This document shows positions 8,809 to 18,301 of a stretch of 64,000 nt of DNA, one piece after another. How positions within the stretch are numbered: the stretch's first letter is position 1; the number at the start of each line of letters is the position of its first letter. The DNA is from an uncultured Gemmatimonadota bacterium (lineage in GTDB: Bacteria > Gemmatimonadota > Gemmatimonadetes > Gemmatimonadales > Gemmatimonadaceae). The stretch spans positions 62,001 through 126,000 of the forward strand of contig CADEDA010000002.1 in NCBI GenBank assembly GCA_902825965.1, given 5' to 3'. The notes under the pieces were generated by a model that was given only the letters and a program-made list of their open reading frames with translations, did not search any database and was not told where the DNA came from. Made by a program: the position numbers and the translations under genes.

Positions 8809-9482
8809 TGCCCGCGGCCTCGGTGCGCATCGCTCCCTCGCTGCTCTCGGCCGACTTCGGACGCCTGGCCGAGGACCTCGCCATGCTGGAGGCCGGCGGG
8901 GCGGACTGGCTGCACGTGGACGTGATGGATGGCGTGTTCGTGCCGAACCTCACGTTCGGTGCGAAGGTGATCGAGACCTGCCGGAAGCTCACGCGGCTGC
9001 CGCTCGACGTGCACCTCATGGTGGTCGAGCCGGAGAAGTACTTCGACAGCTTCGTGAAGGCCGGTGCGTCGACGCTCACCATCCACGTGGAGGCAGCGCC
9101 GCACCTGCATCGGCAGGTGATGCGCATCAAGGAGCTGGGCGCGATGGCCGGTGCCACGCTCAACCCGTCGACGTCGCTGGAGACGGTGCGCGAGGTCGCG
9201 GCCGACCTCGACCTGCTGCTGATCATGAGTGTGAACCCCGGCTTCGGTGGGCAGCGGTTCATCCCGCGCTCGGTGGAGAAGGTGGCGGCGGCGCGGCAGC
9301 TGCTCGCCGCCACGGGCAGCCGTGCGGTGCTCGAGGTGGACGGCGGGATCGCGCGTGAGACGATCCAGGCCTGCTGGAAGGCCGGCGCCGACACGTTCGT
9401 CGCCGGCAACGCGGTGTTCTCCGCCAAGGATCCCGCGGCCGAGATCGCGGCCCTGCGCGCACTCTGCTCGGAGCGGGCGTGA
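8808..9482 (+). CDS. rpe: Ribulose-phosphate 3-epimerase
   Basis: 224 aa TIM-barrel enzyme of the pentose phosphate pathway interconverting ribulose-5-P and xylulose-5-P. Signatures: IAPSLLSADFGRL, HVDVMDGVFVPNLTFG, the metal-binding DVHLMV, SVNPGFGGQRF and EVDGGI. The ATG at 8808 overlaps the rsmB stop, and its own stop overlaps the GTG start of the thioredoxin-like gene (GTGA), so rsmB-rpe-tlpA look translationally coupled. Confidence 0.97.
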   Translation: MPAASVRIAPSLLSADFGRLAEDLAMLEAGGADWLHVDVMDGVFVPNLTFGAKVIETCRKLTRLPLDVHLMVVEPEKYFDSFVKAGASTLTIHVEAAPHLHRQVMRIKELGAMAGATLNPSTSLETVREVAADLDLLLIMSVNPGFGGQRFIPRSVEKVAAARQLLAATGSRAVLEVDGGIARETIQACWKAGADTFVAGNAVFSAKDPAAEIAALRALCSERA

Positions 9483-10057
9483 CCGCGCGCACGCAGTGGG
9501 CGGTGATCGGCGGCGTCGTGGCGGTGTTGGGCCTCGGCCTCTGGTTCGCCTCGGTGCGGTTGGGCGACGAGCTCTTCCCGCTCGCCATCGGCGCCACGGC
9601 GCCGGACTTCGCCGCCGTGGAGCTGCCGGTGGGCGACCCCAGCAGCGGCCGGGTCGTGGGGACCACCCCCAAGGGCATCGCGGACTACAAGGGCAGCGTG
9701 GTGTTGCTGAACGTCTGGGCCACCTGGTGCGAACCCTGCCGCGTCGAGATGCCGTCGATGCAGCGCCTCGAGGAGCGCCTCGGTGCGAAGGGCCTCCGGG
9801 TGGTCGCGGTGAGCATCGACGACCCGGGCATGGAGGCCAAGATCCGCGCGTTCGCCGAGGAGTACAAGCTGACGTTCGAGATCCTCCACGATGCACCGGG
9901 CGCGATCCGGCAGCAGTACCAGACCACGGGTGTGCCGGAGACGTTCTTGATCGACAAGCAGGGCCGCATCCGCCGCCGGATCATCGGGGCGGAGGACTGG
10001 TCGAGCGCGGCGAACATCGCGTTCCTGGAGCGCCTGCTCGCGGAGCCCGCCGGATGA
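9479..10057 (+). CDS. TlpA-like thiol-disulfide oxidoreductase, membrane anchored
   Basis: 192 aa from GTG 9479. An N-terminal hydrophobic segment (about 8-25) should anchor the protein in the inner membrane with the thioredoxin fold in the periplasm. The active-site motif is WCEPC and the cis-Pro loop is GVPETFLID. It belongs to the TlpA/ResA/CcmG group, which reduces periplasmic disulfides or supports cytochrome c maturation; no cytochrome maturation genes are nearby, so the substrate is open. Overlaps rpe and the next gene by 4 nt each. Confidence 0.85.
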   Translation: MTARTQWAVIGGVVAVLGLGLWFASVRLGDELFPLAIGATAPDFAAVELPVGDPSSGRVVGTTPKGIADYKGSVVLLNVWATWCEPCRVEMPSMQRLEERLGAKGLRVVAVSIDDPGMEAKIRAFAEEYKLTFEILHDAPGAIRQQYQTTGVPETFLIDKQGRIRRRIIGAEDWSSAANIAFLERLLAEPAG

Positions 10058-10448
10058 GCATCCCGCCGGTGCCCGCGCGCCGGCCGTGGATCGTGGGCGC
10101 ATTCACGGAGCGTCCACTCACCAAGCTGGTCGCCCTCGTGCTGGCCCTCGTCGTCTGGGTCGTCGTCCGCAGCGAGGAGACCACCGACGTGGTCCTCACC
10201 GTCCCGATGGTCCTGAGCCTCGAGGAGTCGATGGAGATGGCCTTTCCGGTGCCGGATTCCGTGCAGGTGGTGGTCACGGGCCGGTTGCGCGAGCTGCTCA
10301 AGCTGCGCACGTCGTCGCCGGTGGTGCGTCGGCGCTTCGACGACGCCGCGCCGCGCCGCGTCCGCGTCTCGCTGCGCCCCGAGGACGTCGAGTTCCCGGT
10401 GGGGGTGCAGGCCGCCGCCCGCGAGGTGCGGACGGCGGAGGCGCCGCG

Positions 10449-10452
<4 letters not shown>
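10054..10452 (+). CDS. YbbR/CdaR-like membrane protein, single domain
   Basis: 132 aa. A short basic N-terminus and one membrane helix (about 21-37, TKLVALVLALVVWVVV) precede one beta-rich YbbR-type domain. The RPLTKLVALVLALVVW pattern with following DVVLTVPM is characteristic. In Firmicutes CdaR proteins regulate the c-di-AMP cyclase CdaA; here no cdaA is adjacent. ATGA overlaps link it to the TlpA-like gene upstream and to tsaD downstream. The single repeat (others carry up to four) makes function uncertain. Confidence 0.7.
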
Positions 10453-11507
<1,055 letters not shown>

Positions 11508-11510
<3 letters not shown>

Positions 11511-11516
11511 CTTCCG
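11508..11516 (+). promoter_or_regulatory. TAGCTTCCG box upstream of lgt
   Basis: TAGCTT (11508-11513) uses the tsaD stop codon and lies 42 nt before the GTG chosen for lgt. A transcript from it would have a short leader. Confidence 0.35.
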
Positions 11517-11555
11517 TCCGAGTGCCATCCCCCCAACACGTCCTGTGACCGCGCC

Positions 11556-12383
11556 GTGACCACACACATCCCCTTCGCCTACGACGTCGGCCCCCTGCAG
11601 ATCACGGGCTTCGGCATCGCGATGCTGCTCGCGTTCGTGATCGGGCAGATGGCCGCGAGCGAGGAGCTCGAGCGCCGCGGCTGGGCGAGCGAGATCATGG
11701 GCGACATCACCGTCGCCGCCGTGGTCGGTGGCCTGCTCGGCGCCAAGGTCTACTACGCCATCCTGACGGGCGACCCCACGGCGATCTTCAGCCGCGCCGG
11801 CTTCGTGTACTGGGGCGGCCTGATCGGCGGCATCCTGGGCAGCGTCATCGTGGTGCTGCTCAAGAAGGACAGCTTCGCCAAGATCTCGGACGCCACCGCA
11901 CCGGGCCTGGCCGCGGCCTACGCGGTGGGACGCACGGGATGCTGGGCGGTGGGTGATGACTACGGCACGCCGTGGAACGGCCCGCTCGCGGTGGCCTTCC
12001 CCGAGGGCGCACCGCCCAGCACGGTCGCGAACCTCACGCAGCAGTTCGGTCTCAAGGAGTTCGCCGACATGCCCGCGACCCAGGTGCTGGCCGTGCACCC
12101 GACGCAGCTGTACGAGACGGCCATGGGGATGGTGATGTTCTTCATCCTCTGGCGCCTGCGCGACCACAAGCACGCGCAGGGCTGGCTGTTCGGCGTCTAC
12201 TGCGTGCTGCAGGGCACCGAGCGCTTCATCGTGGAGTTCTTCCGGGCCAAGGACGACCGCTTCTTCGGCACGCTCACCATGGCGCAGGTGATCGCCCTCG
12301 GCTTCATCGTGGCGGGCGCGGTGTGGATGCAGATGCGCGCGCGCCCGTCCGCGACGCAACCGGGGATCCTCGCTACGGGTTGA
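11556..12383 (+). CDS. lgt: Prolipoprotein diacylglyceryl transferase-family protein (divergent signature)
   Basis: 275 aa polytopic inner-membrane protein; at least six hydrophobic segments. Lgt attaches diacylglyceryl to the lipobox Cys of prolipoproteins, and lipobox proteins are encoded in this window. The family outline is present: GFGIAMLLAF near the N-terminus, AKVYYAI, a YWGGLIGGILG segment, and HPTQLYETAMG. The signature loop reads GRTGCWAVGDDYGTPW, whereas E. coli-type enzymes have GRxGNFxNxExxG, so the conserved Asn is Cys here. It may be a divergent subfamily. GTG 11556 is the only plausible start; the 3' end overlaps the convergent DUF5916 gene by 11 nt. Confidence 0.8.
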   Translation: MTTHIPFAYDVGPLQITGFGIAMLLAFVIGQMAASEELERRGWASEIMGDITVAAVVGGLLGAKVYYAILTGDPTAIFSRAGFVYWGGLIGGILGSVIVVLLKKDSFAKISDATAPGLAAAYAVGRTGCWAVGDDYGTPWNGPLAVAFPEGAPPSTVANLTQQFGLKEFADMPATQVLAVHPTQLYETAMGMVMFFILWRLRDHKHAQGWLFGVYCVLQGTERFIVEFFRAKDDRFFGTLTMAQVIALGFIVAGAVWMQMRARPSATQPGILATG

Positions 12384-14967
12384 ACCAGTACGAGGCCTTG
12401 ATCAGGAAGGTGTTGTTGGGGTGCAGGTCGAACAGGTCGCCCATGTCGCGGCGGAAGGCGAACTCCGTCGGTCCATCGAGCTCGCGGTCGCGCCCCTGCT
12501 GCCAGACGAAGAACAGGATCGAGCCGGGCCGGTACTCCCAGCGCACCACGGTGTTGGTGCGGAGCTGCTTGAAGTTGAAGCCGCCGGGATCGGCGCCGCC
12601 ACCGTACGGGATGAAGCGCGCGTCGTAGTCGCGCGACCGCGGATCGCCGAGTTCCTTCCACTCGCGGAAGTCGCCGACCGAGACGAAGGGCTGCGCGTAG
12701 AGCTGCACGGACAGGTTGGGCGTCGCGGTGAAGTTGAGCCGCGAGGTGATGCCCACGGTCCACTGCTCCAGCTCCGCGAAGGTCACGTGCGCCGTGTCGC
12801 TGGCCACGTCGCCGACGTTCGTGAGCCACTGCGTGTCGTTGAGCCCGTACTCGACGTTGCCCGAGAGGCTCGCGCTGAAGCGCGAGGACACGCGGAACTG
12901 GAAGCTGGGGTTGAGCCAGTAGCCGCGTGAGCGCCACTCATCGCCGCGCCAGGTGCCCATGAAGAAGGTGGGCGTGTAGGCCTTGCGCCGGTCCCCTTCC
13001 CAGCCCACGAAGCCATCGACCGTCGCGGCACGCCGGAAGGCCGGCCCGCCGCGGGCCCCGCGGTCGTCATACGACCCGCTCGGCTGGCCACTGACGCCGA
13101 AATGCAGCCAGTGCGTGTTGGGCAGTTCGAGGTGCGAGTTGGTGTTGAAGCCGAGGTCCGTGCGCAGGCCCTCGGTGCTCCAGCGCTGCTGGTAGTTGAA
13201 GTTGATGAACGCCCGGCGGTAGTACCGGGTGGGCTGCTGGAACTGCAGCGCGAACCAGTTGCGGAAGGTCTGCTGGTCAGCGCGCGACTGGAAGCCGAGG
13301 TCGTTGGTCTCGAAGCCGGGTGAGAACCGCTCGTACAGCGTCTGGAAGCGGGTGATGCCGCCGCCGAACTTGGAGAACGACACGCGCTGCGCGTCGCCCC
13401 CGAGCGAGGTGCGTGTGGGATCGAACGCGATGGCGTCATCCCGGCGCTGGTAGCGATGCACGCCGTCCCGCTGCGTCGCGGCGATGGCGGCGGCGCTGCC
13501 GCGCACCAGGCTCTGCGCGAGGTAGCTGTGCAGCTCGTAGTTGTTCTGGAAGAAGCGATGCCGGAAGTCGATGCCGCCCGAGGTGGCGTCGCGGCGCAGG
13601 AACTCGCGCGTGTCGGCGTCGAGCGACCGGTTCACGTTGGTGAGCATGAAGCCGATGCCGCCCTGCCCGCCGCTCAACTCCTGCAGCGCGCGCGCCACGG
13701 TGTAGTTGGTCTGCGGCTCGATCGTGCGGCCCAGCGACCCGGTCTCCTCGGCCGACACGGCGTTGAGCACGCCGACGCTCAGCCCGTTGGCGAATCGGCC
13801 GGAGAGCTTGCCGGCGCCGAGGATGCGCGAGGTGGTCGGGTTGCGCGGGTCGAAGTAGCGACCACCGAGCTGCGGGGCGCGCCCGATGCGGCGGGAGTAG
13901 AACAGCCCGCGGCACTCCTCGTCGATGTCGCCGCAGGAGGTCCGGAAGTCGAAGATGCCTGCGCCTTCGAGGAAGAACGGCCGGCGTTCCTCGAAGAACT
14001 GCTCGAACGCCGTGAGGTTGAGCACGGCGGGGTCGGCTTCCACCTGTCCGAAGTCGGGGTTGAGCGTGGCATCGAGCGTCAGGTTGGACGAGATGCCGTA
14101 CTTCACGTCGGCGCCGATGGTCTGCTGGAACGGATGCGACCACGATCCCGGGCCCTCGGGGCGCGTGATGTTCTTGCTCACCGAGTACGGCACGATCTCC
14201 AGGCGGCGCGGCTGCGGCAGCCGCCCGATGCCCTCGATGTCGCCCCCCTGCGAGATGTAGCCCTGCCGGTCGCGGCGGAGCAGCGGCCACGAGAGGCGCT
14301 GCCGCGTGCGGGCGATGTCGCGCACGATCAGCATGCCGAAGGTGTGCGACTCGAGGTCGGCGAACCGCATCTGGCTGAACGGGATGCGGAACTCCGCGGT
14401 CCAGCCGAGCGAATCAGTGCTCGCGTGCCCGTCCCAGACCGCGTCCCAGGTGGGGTCCTCGACGTTGTCGTTGTACACGTAGAAGTCGCGCTTCACGCCG
14501 GCGGGGTTCAGGATGAACTGATAGGCCGTGCGCCGGTCGTGGTAGCTGTCGATGACGAGCTTGAGTTGCTCGGACTCGGTGCGGACGTCGCGCCGGCTGA
14601 GCAGCGAGATCATCGAGTCGGGCGCGGGGTCGAACATCCGCCCCTGGATGTAGAGGTAGCGGTCGTCGTAGAGGATGCGGATCTCGGTGCGGAACCGCGG
14701 GGTCGCACCGGTGTTGGGCTCGTACTCCAGGAACTCGTGGATGACCGGGGCATCGCGCCACGCGGCATCACCCGGCCGCCCGTCGATCTCCGGCGCCACG
14801 TTGGTGCGCGCCGCCTGCGCCACCCGCAGGCGCTCGGGAGTCACGGGGGCCGTGGCGGCGGCGCCGACGGCCGACGGCCCCGCCTGCTGCGCCCCGAGTG
14901 TGGGAGCGGCGGTGAGCGAGAGGCCGACCGCGACGATCGCGACGGCGGCGAAGTGGGCACGCAACAT
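12373..14967 (-). CDS. DUF5916 outer-membrane protein with CBM9-like N-terminal domain
   Basis: 864 aa. Signal peptide at 1-26 (cleavage near LGAQQ). Residues about 45-240 resemble a family 9 carbohydrate-binding fold (PEIDGRPGDAAWRDAP, YLYIQGRMFD, WTAEFRIPFSQM). The remaining ~600 residues are rich in aromatic alternating strands, typical of a large outer-membrane barrel (DUF5916), including FEQFFEERRPFFLEGAG, a hallmark of the family. Ends in an aromatic-containing KASYWFNP. The physiological ligand is unknown; members are common in Bacteroidetes-Gemmatimonadota and often sit with hydrolases or peptidases. Transcribed alone from an unresolved promoter in the 205-bp gap at 14968-15172. Confidence 0.85.
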   Translation of the reverse strand: MLRAHFAAVAIVAVGLSLTAAPTLGAQQAGPSAVGAAATAPVTPERLRVAQAARTNVAPEIDGRPGDAAWRDAPVIHEFLEYEPNTGATPRFRTEIRILYDDRYLYIQGRMFDPAPDSMISLLSRRDVRTESEQLKLVIDSYHDRRTAYQFILNPAGVKRDFYVYNDNVEDPTWDAVWDGHASTDSLGWTAEFRIPFSQMRFADLESHTFGMLIVRDIARTRQRLSWPLLRRDRQGYISQGGDIEGIGRLPQPRRLEIVPYSVSKNITRPEGPGSWSHPFQQTIGADVKYGISSNLTLDATLNPDFGQVEADPAVLNLTAFEQFFEERRPFFLEGAGIFDFRTSCGDIDEECRGLFYSRRIGRAPQLGGRYFDPRNPTTSRILGAGKLSGRFANGLSVGVLNAVSAEETGSLGRTIEPQTNYTVARALQELSGGQGGIGFMLTNVNRSLDADTREFLRRDATSGGIDFRHRFFQNNYELHSYLAQSLVRGSAAAIAATQRDGVHRYQRRDDAIAFDPTRTSLGGDAQRVSFSKFGGGITRFQTLYERFSPGFETNDLGFQSRADQQTFRNWFALQFQQPTRYYRRAFINFNYQQRWSTEGLRTDLGFNTNSHLELPNTHWLHFGVSGQPSGSYDDRGARGGPAFRRAATVDGFVGWEGDRRKAYTPTFFMGTWRGDEWRSRGYWLNPSFQFRVSSRFSASLSGNVEYGLNDTQWLTNVGDVASDTAHVTFAELEQWTVGITSRLNFTATPNLSVQLYAQPFVSVGDFREWKELGDPRSRDYDARFIPYGGGADPGGFNFKQLRTNTVVRWEYRPGSILFFVWQQGRDRELDGPTEFAFRRDMGDLFDLHPNNTFLIKASYWFNP

Positions 14968-15172
14968 GGAAGCGACCGTCCGAGAAGGGGGCGGGACGGA
15001 CCCCGCGGATGACGGGACCGACCGCGCTCGACGACACGCGGGTTCGACAGTGGGTAGAACGGAAGCGTTGCGTCGGGGTTTCGGGCCGTCCGGTGCGGAA
15101 CCGGTGAACTTCCCGGTGCACGGGGCCAGCGGTCGCGACGGCGGGGGGAGCGGGCCGCGACGCGGGGAGCGC

Positions 15173-15553
15173 CTAGCGCTCCAGGATCACCACGGCACCC
15201 GCGACGTCGTCGGTGTGGCTCAGCGTGAGGTGCACGGTCCGCACCCCGAGCTCCTCGGCGCGCCGTGCGGCGCGTCCGGTGAAATGCAGCACCGGTGGTC
15301 CATCCTGTCCGCGACGGACCTCGGCCTCGCGCCACCCGATCTTCTTCGCTTCATCGGACCCGGTGAGCGCCTTGAACACCGCCTCCTTCGCCGCGAGCCG
15401 CGCCGCGAGATGCATCGCCGGCCGCGCACGGGCGAGCGCGTACTCCTGTTCGTGCGACGTGAAGAGGCGATCGAGCGCCCGCTGTTCCTTGCGCGCGAGC
15501 ATGTCCTCCACCCGTGCGATCGCCACCAAGTCGAACCCGATGCCGACGATCAC
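15173..15553 (-). CDS. acpS: Holo-[acyl-carrier-protein] synthase
   Basis: 126 aa from GTG 15553; this start gives VIVGIGFDLVAIARVE, the expected N-terminus. AcpS moves 4'-phosphopantetheine from CoA to apo-ACP for fatty acid synthesis. Mg-binding D8 of GIGFDL and the AAKEAVFKAL motif (Glu ligand) are present, as is the C-terminal LSHTDDVAGAVVI. Last gene of the EamA-HAD-CYTH-unknown-acpS operon; its GTG overlaps the stop of the preceding gene (GTGA). Confidence 0.93.
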   Translation of the reverse strand: MIVGIGFDLVAIARVEDMLARKEQRALDRLFTSHEQEYALARARPAMHLAARLAAKEAVFKALTGSDEAKKIGWREAEVRRGQDGPPVLHFTGRAARRAEELGVRTVHLTLSHTDDVAGAVVILER

Positions 15554-16047
15554 GGGGTCCTCCGCAGGACGCGACGCCACAACGACCCCTGTCGCCCGCG
15601 ACTGTCGCCGAGCACGGGGAGGGCGGCACGCCACCAGTCGTCGGCGGCATCGAAGACCTGCTGGACGCTGGCGACCCAGGCATCCCAGGCCACGCGGCGC
15701 GCCGGACCGGCGGCGGCACGGGCCGCCTGCGCCGCGTGCTGCATGCGGGCCAGTGCGCTCCACAGCGGCGCCCCGAGGTCACCGAGCTCGGCCTCGAGGG
15801 CGCGCCGGTCCGGGGCAGAGCCGCCGTGCCGCGCCGCCGCGAGTGCGGCGATCGCCTCGCGCCACTCGCGCTCCAGTCGCGCCGCATCGAACGCGGCGAT
15901 CTTGGCTTCCGGCGCCTGCACCTTGTGCGCGGCCGTGCGCGCCTGGATCAACGGCTTGAACACGCGGTCGTGGTCGGAGCCCGGCGCGGACGGCACCGCG
16001 AGCGCGCGCAAGGAGCGCGTGAACTCCGGGAGTTCGAACTCAGGCAT
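15550..16047 (-). CDS. Hypothetical protein, Ala/Arg-rich, helical
   Basis: 165 aa from ATG 16047. Not recognised. The sequence is almost all predicted helix with many Ala, Arg and Trp residues (RRVAWDAWVASVQQVF, DDWWRAALP), no signal peptide, membrane helix or Cys pairs, so likely a cytosolic helical-bundle protein. It overlaps the CYTH gene upstream by 8 nt and acpS downstream by 4 nt. Translational coupling suggests it is a real gene. Confidence 0.6.
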   Translation of the reverse strand: MPEFELPEFTRSLRALAVPSAPGSDHDRVFKPLIQARTAAHKVQAPEAKIAAFDAARLEREWREAIAALAAARHGGSAPDRRALEAELGDLGAPLWSALARMQHAAQAARAAAGPARRVAWDAWVASVQQVFDAADDWWRAALPVLGDSRGRQGSLWRRVLRRTP

Positions 16048-16630
16048 CGGTGGCCGAGAACCGGTAGTCGCCGGTGAGTTCACGGTCGCAGATCGCCGCA
16101 CGCGTACCGGTGCGCGCCTCGTAGGCCCGCACGTAGTCCGGCAGCCGCTGCGTGGTGAACTGCTCCCGCGGGATCCCGAGCGCGGTGATCGCCCGCTCGA
16201 TCGCCTGCGGCTCCCCCTCCACCTCCACGAGGACGTCCATGCGCGGGTACTGCTCGAACCGCACCGTCGCGCCGAACAGCACGTACTGGTCGATCTCGCG
16301 GTCGATCTCGCGCGTGACCACGTACCCCAGGCGGTCGAGCATCACGGCGAGCTGGTCCCCGTCGCCGAGCGTGGTGGAGTGTTCCTCGCGCACCTTGTAG
16401 CCATCCACGTACGCGGTGGGGCCCTTCCAGTCGAGCATGGCCCGCGGGGCGGCGCCGCGGTACACCCGCAGCCGCAGCACGTGGTCACGCAACGCGAGAT
16501 GACGCTCGGGGGTGTCGTAGCGCTTGTCCTCGAGCCGGCCCGTATAGGTGCGCGTCGCACCGGCGGCGAGCACGGCCGCACGCGCCGCCTCGAGGTCGGG
16601 CACGATGCCCTTGAGCTCGACCTCACGCAT
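16040..16630 (-). CDS. CYTH-domain protein (class IV adenylate cyclase / triphosphatase superfamily)
   Basis: 196 aa from ATG 16630. The N-terminal EVELK (E3, E5, K7) is the ExExK metal/phosphate motif of the CYTH superfamily; further barrel signatures are RYDTPE, LRLRVYRG and a late EVEGEPQAIERAI. CYTH enzymes act on triphosphates (class IV cyclases, thiamine triphosphatase, inorganic triphosphatase); the layout DKRYDTPERHLALRDHVLRLR fits the CyaB-like subgroup. Actual substrate is not deducible. Overlaps its neighbours by 8 nt on each side. Confidence 0.85.
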   Translation of the reverse strand: MREVELKGIVPDLEAARAAVLAAGATRTYTGRLEDKRYDTPERHLALRDHVLRLRVYRGAAPRAMLDWKGPTAYVDGYKVREEHSTTLGDGDQLAVMLDRLGYVVTREIDREIDQYVLFGATVRFEQYPRMDVLVEVEGEPQAIERAITALGIPREQFTTQRLPDYVRAYEARTGTRAAICDRELTGDYRFSATDA

Positions 16631-17318
16631 CGCGGATGGCCTCGAGCACGCGGGTGGTGTCTTGCAGGTCGTCGAAGGTCGCGAAGGGATCGTGCGCCGC
16701 CAGCTCCGCGACGCTGTAGCCGCCGGTGGCGACGCCGATGGCCCGCGCACCCACGCCGCGCCCGCAGTGCACGTCGGCCGGCGTGTCGCCGATGATGACC
16801 AGTCGCTCGCCCGGCACGGCGTGCCCGAGGTGCGCCTGGGCCCGCGCCTGCGCGATGGGCGGCAACTGCGGACGGTCCTCGTGGTCGGAACCGAACGCCC
16901 CGAGCACGAACCGCTCCGGCGCGAGGGCGACGGCCCGGAGCTTCACACCGGCACCCTCCACCACATTCCCGGTGAGCAGGCCGAGCACGAGGTCGTCCGC
17001 GGCCTCCACGGCGTCCACGAGCCGGTGCACGCCCGGCAGCGCGTACGCCGCACGACGGCCGCCCTCGAGCTCGGCGCGCAGGCCCTCGAGGTAGCGCGCG
17101 ATCACCACATCCATGCGCGCGTCGATCTCCGCGTCCGTGAAGCCCTCGAGCCGCATGGTCTCGCGGACGATGAGCTTGTCGGTCTTGCCGTCGTAGCGGT
17201 AGGCGCTGGGGCCGCGCGCGCCGAAGGTCTCGAGCAGCGCGGCTTCCATGGCGACGCGGCCGGCGCTGTTGGAGAGCAACAGCGTGCCGTCGATGTCGAA
17301 GAGCACGACCGTCTTCAC
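16623..17318 (-). CDS. HAD-superfamily hydrolase, phosphatase-like
   Basis: 231 aa from GTG 17318, which overlaps the EamA stop (GTGA). Motif I FDIDGTLL with nucleophile D8 and acid/base D10, a helical cap (about 20-100), motif II LLTGN, and motif IV IIGDTPADVHCG near 170. Architecture is that of phosphoglycolate phosphatase/beta-phosphoglucomutase-type HADs. A longer upstream frame overlaps the transporter gene and is rejected. Substrate unknown. Confidence 0.85.
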   Translation of the reverse strand: MKTVVLFDIDGTLLLSNSAGRVAMEAALLETFGARGPSAYRYDGKTDKLIVRETMRLEGFTDAEIDARMDVVIARYLEGLRAELEGGRRAAYALPGVHRLVDAVEAADDLVLGLLTGNVVEGAGVKLRAVALAPERFVLGAFGSDHEDRPQLPPIAQARAQAHLGHAVPGERLVIIGDTPADVHCGRGVGARAIGVATGGYSVAELAAHDPFATFDDLQDTTRVLEAIRDA

Positions 17319-18214
17319 GTGCGCGACAGGTAGAGGCCACCGATGACCGTTGCCGCCCCCGCGCCCTGGTACACGGTCGGCACCTCGCCGAGCGCGACCC
17401 AGGCCACGAGCACCGCGACCACCGGTTGCAGGTTGGCGAACAACGACGTGCGCGTGGCGCCGATGCGGTGCACACCGCGGTACCACAGCAGGTAGGCGAC
17501 CACCATCGCGAGGATGCCCGAGTACCCGACCGAGGCCCAGGTGAGCGGGGTGACCGCGGACCACTGCACCCGGCCCAGCGCGGGCGCAGCGAGCACGAGC
17601 AGCGGCAAGGTGCCGCCGAAGAGCGTCCACGCCGCGATCCGGATGGAGTCCACCCGTCCGGTGAGCGGCACGAGGCCCGCCGTGTAGAACGCCCAGCAGC
17701 CCACCGCCGCGAGGATCATGAGGTCGCCGAGCAGGTGCGAGGCACCGTCGGCGTGCACGGTGCCGCCGAGCACGAGGAAGACACCGGCGATCGAGAGGGC
17801 GATGCCCGCGATGGCGCGCCAGCTGAACTGCTCGTGGCCGAAGGCCCGGGCCACGATCGCGACCACGGCCGGCGAGGCGGCGATGACGAGGGCGGCGGTG
17901 CCGGCCCGCGTGCGGGCGATGCCGTTGATGAAGAAGACCTGATAGATGCAGTGCCCCAGCACGCCGAGCGCCATCAGGCGCCAGCGGTCGGCGGGACTCG
18001 CGTGGCCGCCGGGCCGCGTGAGTGCGAGCGTCATGAGCACCGTGCAGGCCAGCGTCATGCGCAGCGCGTTGTACGCGAGCGGCTCCATCACCTGGGTGCC
18101 GTACTTCATCACCGAGAAGTTGATGCCCCAGATCGTCGCCATGAGGATGAGACTGAGCTCGATCCCGTGGGAGGTCGTGCGGGTCTGCGGCAGGGCATGG
18201 TCGGCGGTGGTCAC
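17315..18214 (-). CDS. EamA/DMT-family inner-membrane transporter
   Basis: 299 aa, about ten hydrophobic helices arranged as two EamA repeats (roughly 20-145 and 160-295). First repeat starts IELSLILMATIWGINFSVMK, second ends GEVPTVYQGAGAATVIGGLYL. DMT proteins export or exchange small metabolites such as amino acids; substrate not predictable. GTG 18214 start is supported by a TATCTTTCG box 6 nt upstream. First gene of the overlapping five-gene operon that ends in acpS. Confidence 0.88.
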   Translation of the reverse strand: MTTADHALPQTRTTSHGIELSLILMATIWGINFSVMKYGTQVMEPLAYNALRMTLACTVLMTLALTRPGGHASPADRWRLMALGVLGHCIYQVFFINGIARTRAGTAALVIAASPAVVAIVARAFGHEQFSWRAIAGIALSIAGVFLVLGGTVHADGASHLLGDLMILAAVGCWAFYTAGLVPLTGRVDSIRIAAWTLFGGTLPLLVLAAPALGRVQWSAVTPLTWASVGYSGILAMVVAYLLWYRGVHRIGATRTSLFANLQPVVAVLVAWVALGEVPTVYQGAGAATVIGGLYLSRT

Positions 18215-18217
18215 GGT

Positions 18218-18226
18218 CGAAAGATA
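18218..18226 (-). promoter_or_regulatory. TATCTTTCG box before the EamA gene (leaderless-type)
   Basis: On the minus strand TATCTT (18226-18221) ends 6 nt before the GTG at 18214. Identical nine bases precede rsmB. It faces away from a CATCTTTCG box for the divergent DUF6941 gene. Confidence 0.5.
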
Positions 18227-18289
18227 GTGGGGGTGTCCACCACGCTGCGGCGCGGACGGTGCTCCCTATCCCGCACTCCCCGCCCCCGC

Positions 18290-18298
18290 CATCTTTCG
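18290..18298 (+). promoter_or_regulatory. CATCTTTCG box before the DUF6941 gene (leaderless-type)
   Basis: CATCTT (18290-18295) ends 6 nt before ATG 18302. It differs from the rsmB and EamA boxes only in the first base. Confidence 0.45.
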
Positions 18299-18301
18299 GC
18301 C

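Noticed and set aside
12421-15012. Long plus-strand frames opposite the DUF5916 gene
   Set aside because: Arg/Ala/Gly/His-rich translation typical of antisense shadows; the minus-strand gene has signal peptide and family blocks.
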